Part shown: positions 1 through 5,453 of the stretch, piece after piece
Position numbering within the stretch: the first letter of the stretch is position 1
Layout: each line of letters starts with the position of its first letter
Origin: an uncultured Anaerostipes sp.
GTDB taxonomy: Bacteria > Bacillota > Clostridia > Lachnospirales > Lachnospiraceae
Assembly (NCBI GenBank): GCA_900756035.1
Contig: CAAEIR010000042.1
Span: forward strand, 1 to 12,994
Length of the DNA stretch: 12,994 nt
Direction: 5' to 3'
Notes under the pieces: model-generated
Database searches by the model: none
Told to the model about the DNA's origin: nothing
Seen by the model: the letters and a program-made list of their open reading frames with translations, nothing else
Translations under genes and position numbers: made by a program

Positions 1-966
1 AAGATATCTATAATTATATTGAGAAATGAAATATTCTATTATTGGTTTAATATATGGATGAATAGGTATAATACGATTTTTTCCTGCCTCAGTTTTTGCA
101 CCACCTATCATGTAATTATCATCAAGATGTATATTCTTTCTTTCCATACTTATTAGTTCTATTGGTCTTGCACCTGTAAAGATATACAATAATATTATTT
201 TCGAATTTTCTGTATCATCCTTAAAGAGCATCTTGATTTCATCAATAGAGAATGGTTTTCTTCTATTACGTGGTTTGGATGTTGCGTTAAATATTACAAA
301 TTGCGAGTAATCTTTAATCACATAATCCATTTTTATAGCATATTTGATAACTACTCTGCACACAATTATCATATTCCTTAAAGTACTTTTGCCACAGTTA
401 GGCTTACCCATTCTTATATCAAATACATCTTGTAATTCTTTTGTTTTTATAATGTTTATTGGTAAGCCATGCAAAGAATAAAGACTTTTGAATGCAGCAG
501 ACATTGACCTTTTCCAACTATCTGAATTTATCTTTGATAAGCGTTCAAATTCTAATTCCCAAATTTCAGAAAATGTTGGGACATCAGATAAAATTATTTC
601 TTGTTTTGTATTTTGGTTCATTAGAACATTACCTAGTGAAACCATTTTGTCTTTGAATAAACTATTATAAAAATCAATATCTTTCAAATTATTAATCTGC
701 GTGTCTAGAATACCTTTTTTCTGGAATTCAAGCAGAAATTTTGCATATTCTGTTTTGAGGAAATCTGTTTCACCCAAAAATGAAGGGTACATTTCTGTTA
801 GTTCTAATTGATGTTTTAAAAGAGCTATATCAGCTTCCTCAGCTGTTTTAAAAGTGCCTATGGACTTTTTATTGAAAGTTGCTACATAAGGTTTCCTGCG
901 ACCTTCTCCAAGGTATGTGATTGATCCTGTGCCTTTAGGGCGCCTTGTTCTTGTTTCTTTTTTCAT
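1..966 (-). CDS. int: Phage tyrosine site-specific integrase, C-terminus cut by window edge
   Basis: Catalyses site-specific recombination between phage and host attachment sites, for integration and, with an excisionase, excision. The minus-strand frame is open for 322 codons from an ATG at 966-964 to base 1. The start has a good GGAGGT eight bases upstream (975-980). Residues 1-60 resemble the small N-terminal arm-binding domain (RRPKGTGSITYLGEGRRKPYV), followed by a core-binding helical domain to about residue 240 and the catalytic domain. The first catalytic arginine is in TGARPIEL (R267), and the beta-hairpin lysine is probably K291 in GGAKTEAGKNR. The HxxR box and the nucleophilic tyrosine lie beyond the window, so activity cannot be judged. 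It follows the repressor on the same strand after a 166-base gap. Its start codon overlaps a strong promoter facing the other way. The family call is firm. Confidence 0.93.
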   Translation of the reverse strand, partial: MKKETRTRRPKGTGSITYLGEGRRKPYVATFNKKSIGTFKTAEEADIALLKHQLELTEMYPSFLGETDFLKTEYAKFLLEFQKKGILDTQINNLKDIDFYNSLFKDKMVSLGNVLMNQNTKQEIILSDVPTFSEIWELEFERLSKINSDSWKRSMSAAFKSLYSLHGLPINIIKTKELQDVFDIRMGKPNCGKSTLRNMIIVCRVVIKYAIKMDYVIKDYSQFVIFNATSKPRNRRKPFSIDEIKMLFKDDTENSKIILLYIFTGARPIELISMERKNIHLDDNYMIGGAKTEAGKNRIIPIHPYIKPIIEYFISQYNYRYL

Positions 967-994
967 TGAAAAATACCTCCATTTTATGTATAAT
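966..994 (+). promoter_or_regulatory. Near-consensus sigma-A promoter facing away from the integrase
   Basis: TTGAAA (966-971) and TATAAT (989-994) are separated by exactly 17 bases on the plus strand. The -35 box starts on the integrase start codon and the spacer contains the integrase ribosome binding site. The expected start of transcription is near 1001, exactly where the first hairpin of the downstream candidate small RNA begins. No protein gene follows in this direction before the terminator at 1071-1119. Confidence 0.7.
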
Positions 995-997
995 GAA

Positions 998-1119
998 GGT
1001 ACAATAAAAGCAATGATTCGTGGTCATTCGTTTATTGTACCGATAGTGGTACGCCAATACCTACTATCACCCTCGTTCCTACGCCAACAGGAGCGGGGAT
1101 TTTTTTATTTTTTTTTTTT
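998..1119 (+). ncRNA. Candidate phage small RNA of three hairpins between integrase and repressor
   Basis: Not recognised as a named RNA family. From a predicted start near 1001, the transcript would form three consecutive hairpins. Hairpin 1 is a perfect 11-base inverted repeat, GGTACAATAAA (998-1008) with TTTATTGTACC (1031-1041), with an inner AATGA/TCATT pair. Hairpin 2 pairs 1042-1051 with 1058-1068, leaving one bulged U at 1062. Hairpin 3 pairs 1071-1080 with 1089-1098 and runs into a T-rich tract. Hairpins 2 and 3 present the same octamer TACGCCAA (1050-1057 and 1080-1087). The promoter fits, the terminator is strand-specific, and an ATG at 1013 has no ribosome binding site, so a non-coding RNA is favoured. 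It is antisense to any repressor mRNA that reads on towards the integrase. Expression is inferred. Confidence 0.6.
1071..1119 (+). terminator. Rho-independent terminator, plus strand
   Basis: A 10-base-pair stem (1071-1080 with 1089-1098, including two G-U pairs that form only in plus-strand RNA) closes an eight-base loop. It is followed by about twenty almost uninterrupted T residues (1100-1119). On the minus strand the U-tract is absent and the two G-U pairs become A-C mismatches, so it should not terminate repressor transcription. Confidence 0.8.
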
Positions 1120-1132
1120 AGAAATCGAGCCT

Positions 1133-1978
1133 TTAATATTTCTGCCTGCACTCAACAACTTTACCAATTATTTTAACTGGGAGTCGTTCAATGTCTTCTG
1201 CTGTATAAATCCATGGATCATATTTTGTATTAAAAGGTATGAGCATAATTCCACTATCCATGATTCTGATTTTTTTGACTGTTGCTTCATCACCGTTTAC
1301 CAATACGATCGCCACATCGCCTGTCTGAGCGGTTTCTTGCTTTCGGACAATTACAACATCACCCTCGTACATACGAGGCTCCATGCTGTCCCCCTTGACC
1401 TGTAACGCAAAGTAATCACCAGTACGTGCCATTGATTCAGATATTTCTTCATAATCCAGTATCTCTTCGACCGCTTCAATGGGTATTCCTGCAACGACAC
1501 GCCCAAGGACTGGTATTCTAACACCTCTAGGATGTGTGGTGCTTCTTCCAACTTTTTCTGTTAAATCAGAGATAAAACACCCAAAATATTCGGCGATGGG
1601 CTTTATTTTATTTAATTTAGGAACCTCAATTCCATTTAACCAAATTTTCACTTCTGTTGTTGTAACGTTACTAATCTTAGAAATATCTTCTATAGAAACA
1701 TTATTTAATGACATAAACTTTTTTAAATTGGATGCAAAAATCTTTGCATCTTCATTTTCATCATCTGTCATACCCATTAACCAAGATATAGAACATCCTA
1801 ACTTTTCTGCAATTTTAAATGCATTATCCATTGGAAGCTTAGATTTAGGGTTTGTTACATATCTCTGAAGAGACGATTTATTGATTCTTGTTAAATCTGA
1901 CAGCTCTCTATAAGAAAAGCCTTTTTCATCCATTATCTGCTTTATACGAATTGACGTCAATTCTCTTTCAGTTGCCAT
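1133..1978 (-). CDS. LexA/CI-like prophage repressor with two tandem HTH domains and S24 peptidase
   Basis: Master lysogeny repressor (281 residues) that binds the switch operators and is predicted to inactivate itself after DNA damage. Residues 7-70 form an XRE-type helix-turn-helix (SYRELSDLTRINKSSLQRYV). Residues 78-141 look like a second one (SIEDISKISNVTTTEVKIWL), whereas most phage repressors of this type have a single one. The C-terminal half is a peptidase S24 domain: cleavage site A163-G164 in VVAGIP, nucleophile S198 in KGDSMEP and general base K235 in ATVKKI. The 37-residue Ser-Lys spacing equals that of E. coli LexA. The start has AAGGAG (1988-1993) nine bases upstream and a leader of about 20 nt from its own promoter. 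Autoregulation is likely, since an operator copy sits between the -35 and -10 boxes. The family call is firm; the RecA response is inferred. Confidence 0.93.
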   Translation of the reverse strand: MATERELTSIRIKQIMDEKGFSYRELSDLTRINKSSLQRYVTNPKSKLPMDNAFKIAEKLGCSISWLMGMTDDENEDAKIFASNLKKFMSLNNVSIEDISKISNVTTTEVKIWLNGIEVPKLNKIKPIAEYFGCFISDLTEKVGRSTTHPRGVRIPVLGRVVAGIPIEAVEEILDYEEISESMARTGDYFALQVKGDSMEPRMYEGDVVIVRKQETAQTGDVAIVLVNGDEATVKKIRIMDSGIMLIPFNTKYDPWIYTAEDIERLPVKIIGKVVECRQKY

Positions 1979-2003
1979 ATATATATACTCCTTTCATAAC
2001 TTC

Positions 2004-2031
2004 ATTATAACCGTATTGTCCCAGAAATCAA
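2004..2031 (-). promoter_or_regulatory. Repressor promoter (leftward)
   Basis: On the minus strand, TTGATT (2026-2031) and a perfect TATAAT (2004-2009) are separated by 16 bases. Transcription would start near 1997, a few bases before the repressor ribosome binding site. An operator half-site TGTCCC (2017-2022) lies in the spacer, consistent with autoregulation. Confidence 0.7.
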
Positions 2032-2034
2032 CCA
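2017..2034. promoter_or_regulatory. Operator copy 1 (half-site quality), in the repressor promoter
   Basis: Reads TGTCCC-AGAAAT-CAACCA. The left half matches the operator consensus exactly, but the right half is degenerate. It covers the spacer and -35 box of the leftward promoter. A weaker site here would let the repressor shut its own gene off only at high concentration; this is inference. Confidence 0.5.
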
Positions 2035-2058
2035 CCAAATAAAAAAAACAAGAAAAAA

Positions 2059-2076
2059 TGTCCCTAATTAGGGTTG
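2059..2076. promoter_or_regulatory. Operator copy 2, touching the -35 box of the rightward promoter
   Basis: Reads TGTCCC-TAATTA-GGGTTG, with a perfect 12-base palindrome CCCTAATTAGGG at 2062-2073. Its right end runs into the TTGACT -35 box, so bound repressor would exclude RNA polymerase. Confidence 0.65.
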
Positions 2077-2102
2077 ACTCACGGAAATGAAGGTGCTATT
2101 AT
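2074..2102 (+). promoter_or_regulatory. Rightward early promoter
   Basis: TTGACT (2074-2079) and TATTAT (2097-2102) with a 17-base spacer; predicted start near 2109, giving a leader of about 29 nt before the Cro-like gene. It is flanked by operator copies 2 and 3. This is the likely driver of the long plus-strand early operon, since no other clear plus-strand promoter is seen downstream. Confidence 0.7.
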
Positions 2103-2107
2103 GTTCT

Positions 2108-2125
2108 TGTCCTCAAAAAGGGACG
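2108..2125. promoter_or_regulatory. Operator copy 3, at the rightward transcription start
   Basis: Reads TGTCCT-CAAAAA-GGGACG, matching the TGTCCC-N6-GGGACA consensus at 10 of 12 positions. It overlaps the predicted rightward start site and ends where the ribosome binding site GGGAGG of the next gene begins. Confidence 0.6.
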
Positions 2126-2137
2126 GGAGGTGATAAC

Positions 2138-2377
2138 ATGGACAAATATCTTTTCCTTAGGGAAATGAACAAAGCTGGGTTCGATTCGCAAAAGAAATTC
2201 GCAAAACATCTTAAGATTTCTGAAAAAACCTTAAACAATCATCTAAATAATGTCACTAAAGTCAATACTGAGTATGCTGTGAAGTATTGCGAAGCATTGA
2301 ATATTATTGATTGTGAAATGATAGTGCGAATTTTTTTTACACACGATGTCCCCGAAAAGGGACACAGAGGAGGTTGA
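2138..2377 (+). CDS. Cro-like small helix-turn-helix regulator
   Basis: A 79-residue DNA-binding protein, first gene of the rightward operon, where Cro-type regulators normally sit. Residues 18-40 (SQKKFAKHLKISEKTLNNHL) read as a helix-turn-helix; the rest is a short helical tail. The start at 2138 is chosen because GGGAGGTG lies six bases upstream. An in-frame ATG at 2087 would lie before the predicted transcription start and has no ribosome binding site. Role by analogy: it competes with the repressor for the switch operators and favours lytic growth, although the sequence does not prove the binding site. Its last codons contain operator copy 4 and encode DVPEKGH. Confidence 0.82.
   Translation: MDKYLFLREMNKAGFDSQKKFAKHLKISEKTLNNHLNNVTKVNTEYAVKYCEALNIIDCEMIVRIFFTHDVPEKGHRGG
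2347..2364. promoter_or_regulatory. Operator copy 4, inside the Cro-like gene and just before the antirepressor
   Basis: Reads TGTCCC-CGAAAA-GGGACA, the best match of the four with perfect 6-base arms. It lies in coding sequence 37 bases upstream of the antirepressor start. No promoter is seen at this spot, so bound repressor might act as a roadblock or help looping with the switch copies 220-330 bases away. Function is inferred. Confidence 0.5.
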
Positions 2378-2400
2378 TGAAATTGTTGAGAGGAGAGTAT

Positions 2401-3174
2401 ATGAACGAAACAATGAATGTGACAAATCAGACACCTATTGAGATCGCCTTAGGTATTGATGAGAAAGGCATGACTACTGCCAGAAAGTTGTATGAGTTTT
2501 TGGAACTTAATCCTAGTAATTATTCTAAGTGGTTGAAAAGGAATATTACAGAAAATGAATTTGCAGTTATGGGAGAAGATTTTCACTCGTACCAAACGAC
2601 GAGTGAAGGAAGAGGCAAATTTGCAGATGATTACAAGCTTACAGCCGACTTCGCCAAAAAGCTCTCAATGACAGCAAAGAATGAAAAGGGCGAGGAAGCA
2701 AGAAGCTATTTTGTAACTGTTGAAAACAAGGCAAAAGAAACAGCAGTCGGATTACGGAATTTATCACCGGAGCTGAGATTGCTCATTAACATGGAGATTC
2801 AGCAGAAAGAACAGCAAAAGCAACTTGCAGATGTTAAGTCAGATTTACAGGGAATCAGAAATGTAGTTGCACTTGATTCTACTTCATGGCGTGATGAAAC
2901 AGGAAAGATTATCCGCAAAATCGGAAATGAACTTGGTAGTGGTTTAGCATATCAAGAAGTACTAAGAGAAGCCTATCAGCTGTTAGAAAAACGAATGGGA
3001 GTGAATCTAAAACAAAGATTGATGAACAAACGTAGACGGATGGCAGATGAGGGTGTATGCAAATCACGCAGAGATAAGTTGAACAATCTTGATATCATCG
3101 CAGAGGACAAAAAGCTCATCGAAGGATATGTGGCTATCGTAAAAGAGCTTGCAATCAAATACGGAGTTGCGTAG
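2401..3174 (+). CDS. Phage antirepressor, AntA N-terminal domain plus ORF6C-like C-terminal domain
   Basis: A 257-residue protein of the antirepressor class, which relieves repression by binding the repressor or its operator. Residues 10-62 match the AntA/AntB pattern: TARKLYEFLELNPSNYSKWL followed by a second helix ending in GEDF. The middle is a short coiled-coil linker (ELRLLINMEIQQKEQQKQL). The last 100 residues (WRDETGKIIRKIGNELG onward) resemble the ORF6C domain. The ATG at 2401 is preferred because AGGAG lies five bases upstream; ATG 2377 and TTG 2374 sit almost on top of their GGAGG. It follows the Cro-like gene by 23 bases, in the same operon. Domain calls are from pattern memory; the antirepressor class is well supported, but the target repressor is not shown. 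Confidence 0.88.
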   Translation: MNETMNVTNQTPIEIALGIDEKGMTTARKLYEFLELNPSNYSKWLKRNITENEFAVMGEDFHSYQTTSEGRGKFADDYKLTADFAKKLSMTAKNEKGEEARSYFVTVENKAKETAVGLRNLSPELRLLINMEIQQKEQQKQLADVKSDLQGIRNVVALDSTSWRDETGKIIRKIGNELGSGLAYQEVLREAYQLLEKRMGVNLKQRLMNKRRRMADEGVCKSRRDKLNNLDIIAEDKKLIEGYVAIVKELAIKYGVA

Positions 3175-3186
3175 GAAGGAGTAATC

Positions 3187-3408
3187 ATGATTTATCTAAA
3201 AAAGAATATCGGAAATGAAGCAGAAATAAAAGTAAACATTTGCGGCGATGAATTCTATTGTACATGTCCAGATTGTGGGAGAGAAGTGCAGTTAGACAGC
3301 GAAACGCTAAAAGAAATAATTTGTGATGATAAATATGATTTCGCAAGTACTTCAGTCTATTGCGAAGACTGCTCTAAGCATCATATTGGAAGTGTAGGCA
3401 GTGACTAA
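3187..3408 (+). CDS. Small zinc-ribbon protein, function unknown
   Basis: 73 residues, not recognised as a named family. Two CxxC pairs, C27-P-D-C30 and C59-E-D-C62, can form one zinc site; the second is followed by KHH. This suggests a small nucleic-acid- or protein-binding zinc ribbon, as is frequent in phage early operons. The start has AGGAG six to seven bases upstream. The stop codon lies inside the beginning of the next gene (8-base overlap), indicating translational coupling. Confidence 0.75.
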   Translation: MIYLKKNIGNEAEIKVNICGDEFYCTCPDCGREVQLDSETLKEIICDDKYDFASTSVYCEDCSKHHIGSVGSD

Positions 3409-3733
3409 AAAAGAAAAACAAGAAATCATGGACTATGTGCTGTCTCATGTAAAAGATACCGTCTTTCCTATTATACAGGAATGTCTTGGTACAGAGGTTA
3501 TCGCAATATACGAATCTCCTGATTATGTCACTGTTGATGAAGTTGTAAAACGATTAGGCGTGAAAGAATCTACAGCCTATGCGATCCTGCAAGAAATGAA
3601 TGCTGAATTGAAGGAACGTGGTTTCGTGACACGGGCAGGTAGAGTACCAAGAGCGTATTTTGACGAAAAGTGTTATTTCAAGCCACAAAAAATGTCGCAC
3701 CCCACTACCAATGACGATGCGACAAAACATTAA
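3401..3733 (+). CDS. Winged-helix/excisionase-like DNA-binding protein
   Basis: 110 residues starting at GTG 3401 within the end of the zinc-ribbon gene, with GGAAG about eight bases upstream; the next in-frame ATG (3428-3430 region) has no ribosome binding site. Residues 43-72 (VTVDEVVKRLGVKESTAYAI onward) form a helix-turn-helix with the layout of MerR/excisionase-type winged helices, followed by a basic wing GFVTRAGRVPRAYF. Proteins with this block recur in Gram-positive prophages close to the lysogeny module, where an excisionase would be expected, but they are usually annotated only as DNA-binding. The tail after residue 92 is polar and probably disordered; its coding DNA contains a 7-base inverted repeat. 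An excisionase role is possible, not shown. Confidence 0.72.
   Translation: MTKKEKQEIMDYVLSHVKDTVFPIIQECLGTEVIAIYESPDYVTVDEVVKRLGVKESTAYAILQEMNAELKERGFVTRAGRVPRAYFDEKCYFKPQKMSHPTTNDDATKH
3693..3724. repeat. 7-base inverted repeat TGTCGCA/TGCGACA
   Basis: TGTCGCA (3693-3699) and TGCGACA (3718-3724) are perfect complements around an 18-base centre. They lie at the 3' end of the winged-helix gene. No T-tract follows, so this is not an intrinsic terminator. It could be a binding site for the protein encoded over it, or chance. Confidence 0.35.
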
Positions 3734-3786
3734 ACGACTCGAATAACAAGTCAATCTTATTATAGAGCGGAGAAAGGAGAAAAGCA

Positions 3787-4011
3787 ATGGTTTATTTGGT
3801 AATTTCCATCATTGCTTTAACGATATCCATGATTTGTTATATAAGGGTGCGTGCTTTAAACAATGAGGTTGAAAGCTTGGAGCGAAGAACCTATGGGAAC
3901 CTTAAATTCAATAGTTTCTATTTACAGCCAACAAGAGAACAATTAGAAAAAGCTGAAAGATATGAAAAGATCCTCAAAGAATATAAATCTATTTTTGAGG
4001 ATAAGGGATAG
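3787..4011 (+). CDS. Small single-span membrane protein with coiled-coil tail
   Basis: 74 residues, family not recognised. Residues 2-20 (VYLVISIIALTISMICYIRV) are one hydrophobic membrane segment, followed by a charged helical region (LNNEVESLERR) and a second one (REQLEKAERYEKILKEYKS). The likely topology is N-terminus out with the charged tail in the cytoplasm. The start has a strong GAAAGGAG seven bases upstream. It is the last plus-strand gene before the opposing minus-strand gene, whose 3' end overlaps it by 23 bases, so it meets convergent transcription. No function can be assigned. Confidence 0.7.
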   Translation: MVYLVISIIALTISMICYIRVRALNNEVESLERRTYGNLKFNSFYLQPTREQLEKAERYEKILKEYKSIFEDKG

Positions 4012-4555
4012 TGACAGAGTACTGTTTGAAATTTTTACGCTTCCTGTTACGGTCTATTGAATTTGGGATTAGAGTTTCTTTGGTTATTTTAAAACTTATT
4101 GTTATTGATGATGTTTTAAGATTCGTTACATTAACAGGTATTTCAAAACGTGTGAAATGATTGCTCTTGAATATACCGAAATTACTGTCCAGTAGATATA
4201 ATCTGCATCTGTAATTAATTATATAAGAATAAACAAGTCCGCTATCTTGTGGTGTTAGACCTACATTAAATTTTGTTAGATAGTCTATAGGGTTATTCTT
4301 ATCATCAAGAACCATTAAATCAAAGAAGCCAATGTCAGTCGGACTTGGATTTACTAATAAAAAAGAGAAAGATGCCAATGTATACTCAGTTATTGGTTCG
4401 GCTTGTGGGTCAGTGAATATTTCATTCAATATAAAATATTCTTCTGGCAGATGCACACTTAGACGTTTCCTTGGTTTATATAGTGTATATAGAGAAATCG
4501 CAATCGCAATGAAAGAAAAAATGAACGAATAAAAATTTAAGTCAAGCTCATGCAT
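3989..4555 (-). CDS. Membrane-anchored protein on the opposite strand, candidate moron / lysogenic-conversion gene
   Basis: 188 residues, not a named family. Residues 8-26 (FYSFIFSFIAIAISLYTLY) are a single membrane anchor followed by positive KPRKR, placing the rest in the cytoplasm. That remainder is rich in alternating hydrophobic/polar strands (for example ASFSFLLVNPSPTDIGFFDL), as in a beta-sandwich domain. It is transcribed against the early operon and has its own near-consensus promoter and a GAGGTG ribosome binding site just upstream of ATG 4555. An isolated, independently promoted, reverse-strand gene inside a phage operon is the usual form of a moron expressed in the lysogen. Superinfection exclusion or another anti-phage role is plausible but inferred. 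No terminator is visible beyond its stop. Confidence 0.8.
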   Translation of the reverse strand: MHELDLNFYSFIFSFIAIAISLYTLYKPRKRLSVHLPEEYFILNEIFTDPQAEPITEYTLASFSFLLVNPSPTDIGFFDLMVLDDKNNPIDYLTKFNVGLTPQDSGLVYSYIINYRCRLYLLDSNFGIFKSNHFTRFEIPVNVTNLKTSSITISFKITKETLIPNSIDRNRKRKNFKQYSVTIPYPQK

Positions 4556-4578
4556 ACTACCACCTCTTTATAAGGTTA

Positions 4579-4607
4579 ATTATAGTATGCCAAGAAGATA
4601 AAAACAA
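4579..4607 (-). promoter_or_regulatory. Promoter of the reverse-strand membrane-protein gene
   Basis: On the minus strand, TTGTTT (4602-4607) and a perfect TATAAT (4579-4584) with a 17-base spacer lie 24 bases upstream of the ATG at 4555. None of the TGTCCC-type operators overlaps it, so it should stay active in the lysogen. Confidence 0.7.
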
Positions 4608-4631
4608 TATGAAAGGAGAAGAACAAGGCAT

Positions 4632-4836
4632 ATGGAATCTTTAATTAATAATGAAGCATCAATAACGTATGATTTGCAAGGATTAATGATTGAAAAAATC
4701 GTTTACAAGTTGTCCAAAAGAGGTAGAGGATTTAAAAAAATCTGGATTCAGCGTGATACTAAATCCAGATAGTAAAGATGGAGCATTGCTTCATGCGAAT
4801 TTTTTTATCCTTTGTAAAGAGACGAATCAGGAATAG
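4632..4836 (+). pseudogene. Small phage gene that reads through only with a one-base frameshift
   Basis: Family unknown. The frame from ATG 4632 encodes MESLINNEASITYDLQGLMI then EKI, and after a run of six A (4693-4698) turns into a basic, unnatural stretch that stops at 4772. The +1 frame continues from that point with a well-formed sequence (CPKEVEDLKKSGFSVILNPD, then HANFFILCKE) to a TAG at 4834-4836. Deleting one A would give a 67-residue protein. An AAGGAG at 4613-4618 is somewhat far (13 bases) from the ATG. Alternatives are two overlapping tiny genes (the second from TTG 4690) or a sequencing error in the A-run. A stretch CCCTG-N5-CAGGG (4843-4857) follows without a T-tract. Confidence 0.4.
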
Positions 4837-4882
4837 GTAGCCCCCTGCTAATCAGGGAATTACAAGAAGAAAGGAGAAGTCA

Positions 4883-5443
4883 ATGGAAGAACATGTTAAC
4901 GAAGAAGTGAAACGGAAAGAACGAATGTTATGGATAATGCTTGTGTTGGCGCTCAGCATTGTACTTAACATTGTGTTTGCTTACACAATACATATGAATT
5001 TAGAAAGTATTCATGTATACCAGAATAAAGTCATTACAACAGAAACCCGAGCGGTGGAGTTAGAGGATGACTTAGAAAGAATGACCACGGAAAATAAACA
5101 ACTCAATGCAAAGGTTGAGAAGTTGGAAAGGAAACTGGCTGAGCAACCGAAACGAAGATCATTAGGGGTTTTTAAACTTACAGCCTATTATGCAGGCGAA
5201 GATGAATGGGGTGATACGATTGCAAAACCCTGTGATGGTCAACATAAAGCAAGGCTTAAACACACAATAGCTGTTGATCCAAACGTTATACCACCCAATA
5301 GCAAAGTCCTCATTGATGGCACTGTATACACGGCAGAGGATGTGGGTAGTGCAATCAAAGGAAACATCATAGATATCTGGGTAGGTACTGAGGAAAATAG
5401 CTTTGGTGTGAAATACAAAGAAGTTCGCATAATGGAAAAATAG
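4883..5443 (+). CDS. Membrane-anchored 3D-domain protein (double-psi beta-barrel)
   Basis: 186 residues. A short charged N-terminus is followed by a membrane helix at residues 16-36 (LWIMLVLALSIVLNIVFAYT) and a coiled coil at about 52-88. The C-terminal 3D domain (about 94-184) carries its three aspartates: D132 in AVDPNVIPPNSKVLIDG, D153 in TAEDVG and D164 in NIIDIW. The domain is named for these aspartates and shares the fold of MltA-type lytic transglycosylases and RlpA, so it probably acts on peptidoglycan outside the membrane. The ribosome binding site AAAGGAG is about seven bases from ATG 4883. Its place in an early operon rather than with lysis genes is odd. Alternatives to wall cleavage are wall binding or a cell-surface exclusion role. 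The domain call is firm, the job uncertain. Confidence 0.88.
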   Translation: MEEHVNEEVKRKERMLWIMLVLALSIVLNIVFAYTIHMNLESIHVYQNKVITTETRAVELEDDLERMTTENKQLNAKVEKLERKLAEQPKRRSLGVFKLTAYYAGEDEWGDTIAKPCDGQHKARLKHTIAVDPNVIPPNSKVLIDGTVYTAEDVGSAIKGNIIDIWVGTEENSFGVKYKEVRIMEK

Positions 5444-5453
5444 GAGAAAAAGT

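Noticed and set aside
1042..1098. The two lower hairpins as a terminator for the repressor (minus strand)
   Set aside because: On the minus strand no U-tract follows either stem, and the G-U pairs of hairpin 3 become A-C mismatches.
917..1405. 162-residue plus-strand open frame across the integrase-repressor gap
   Set aside because: Antisense to the repressor and integrase ends, no ribosome binding site, and translates the terminator T-run as poly-Phe. The DNA is better explained by the small RNA and the repressor.
1479..1868. 129-residue plus-strand frame inside the repressor gene
   Set aside because: Wholly antisense to a well-supported LexA-type repressor, with no ribosome binding site.
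2087..2137. Upstream ATG 2087 as the start of the Cro-like gene
   Set aside because: It lies before the predicted transcription start, has no ribosome binding site, and would add a Cys-rich N-terminus; ATG 2138 has an excellent GGGAGGTG.
4843..4857. CCCTG-N5-CAGGG hairpin as a terminator before the 3D-domain gene
   Set aside because: Only five pairs and no T-tract follows; probably chance or a minor mRNA structure.
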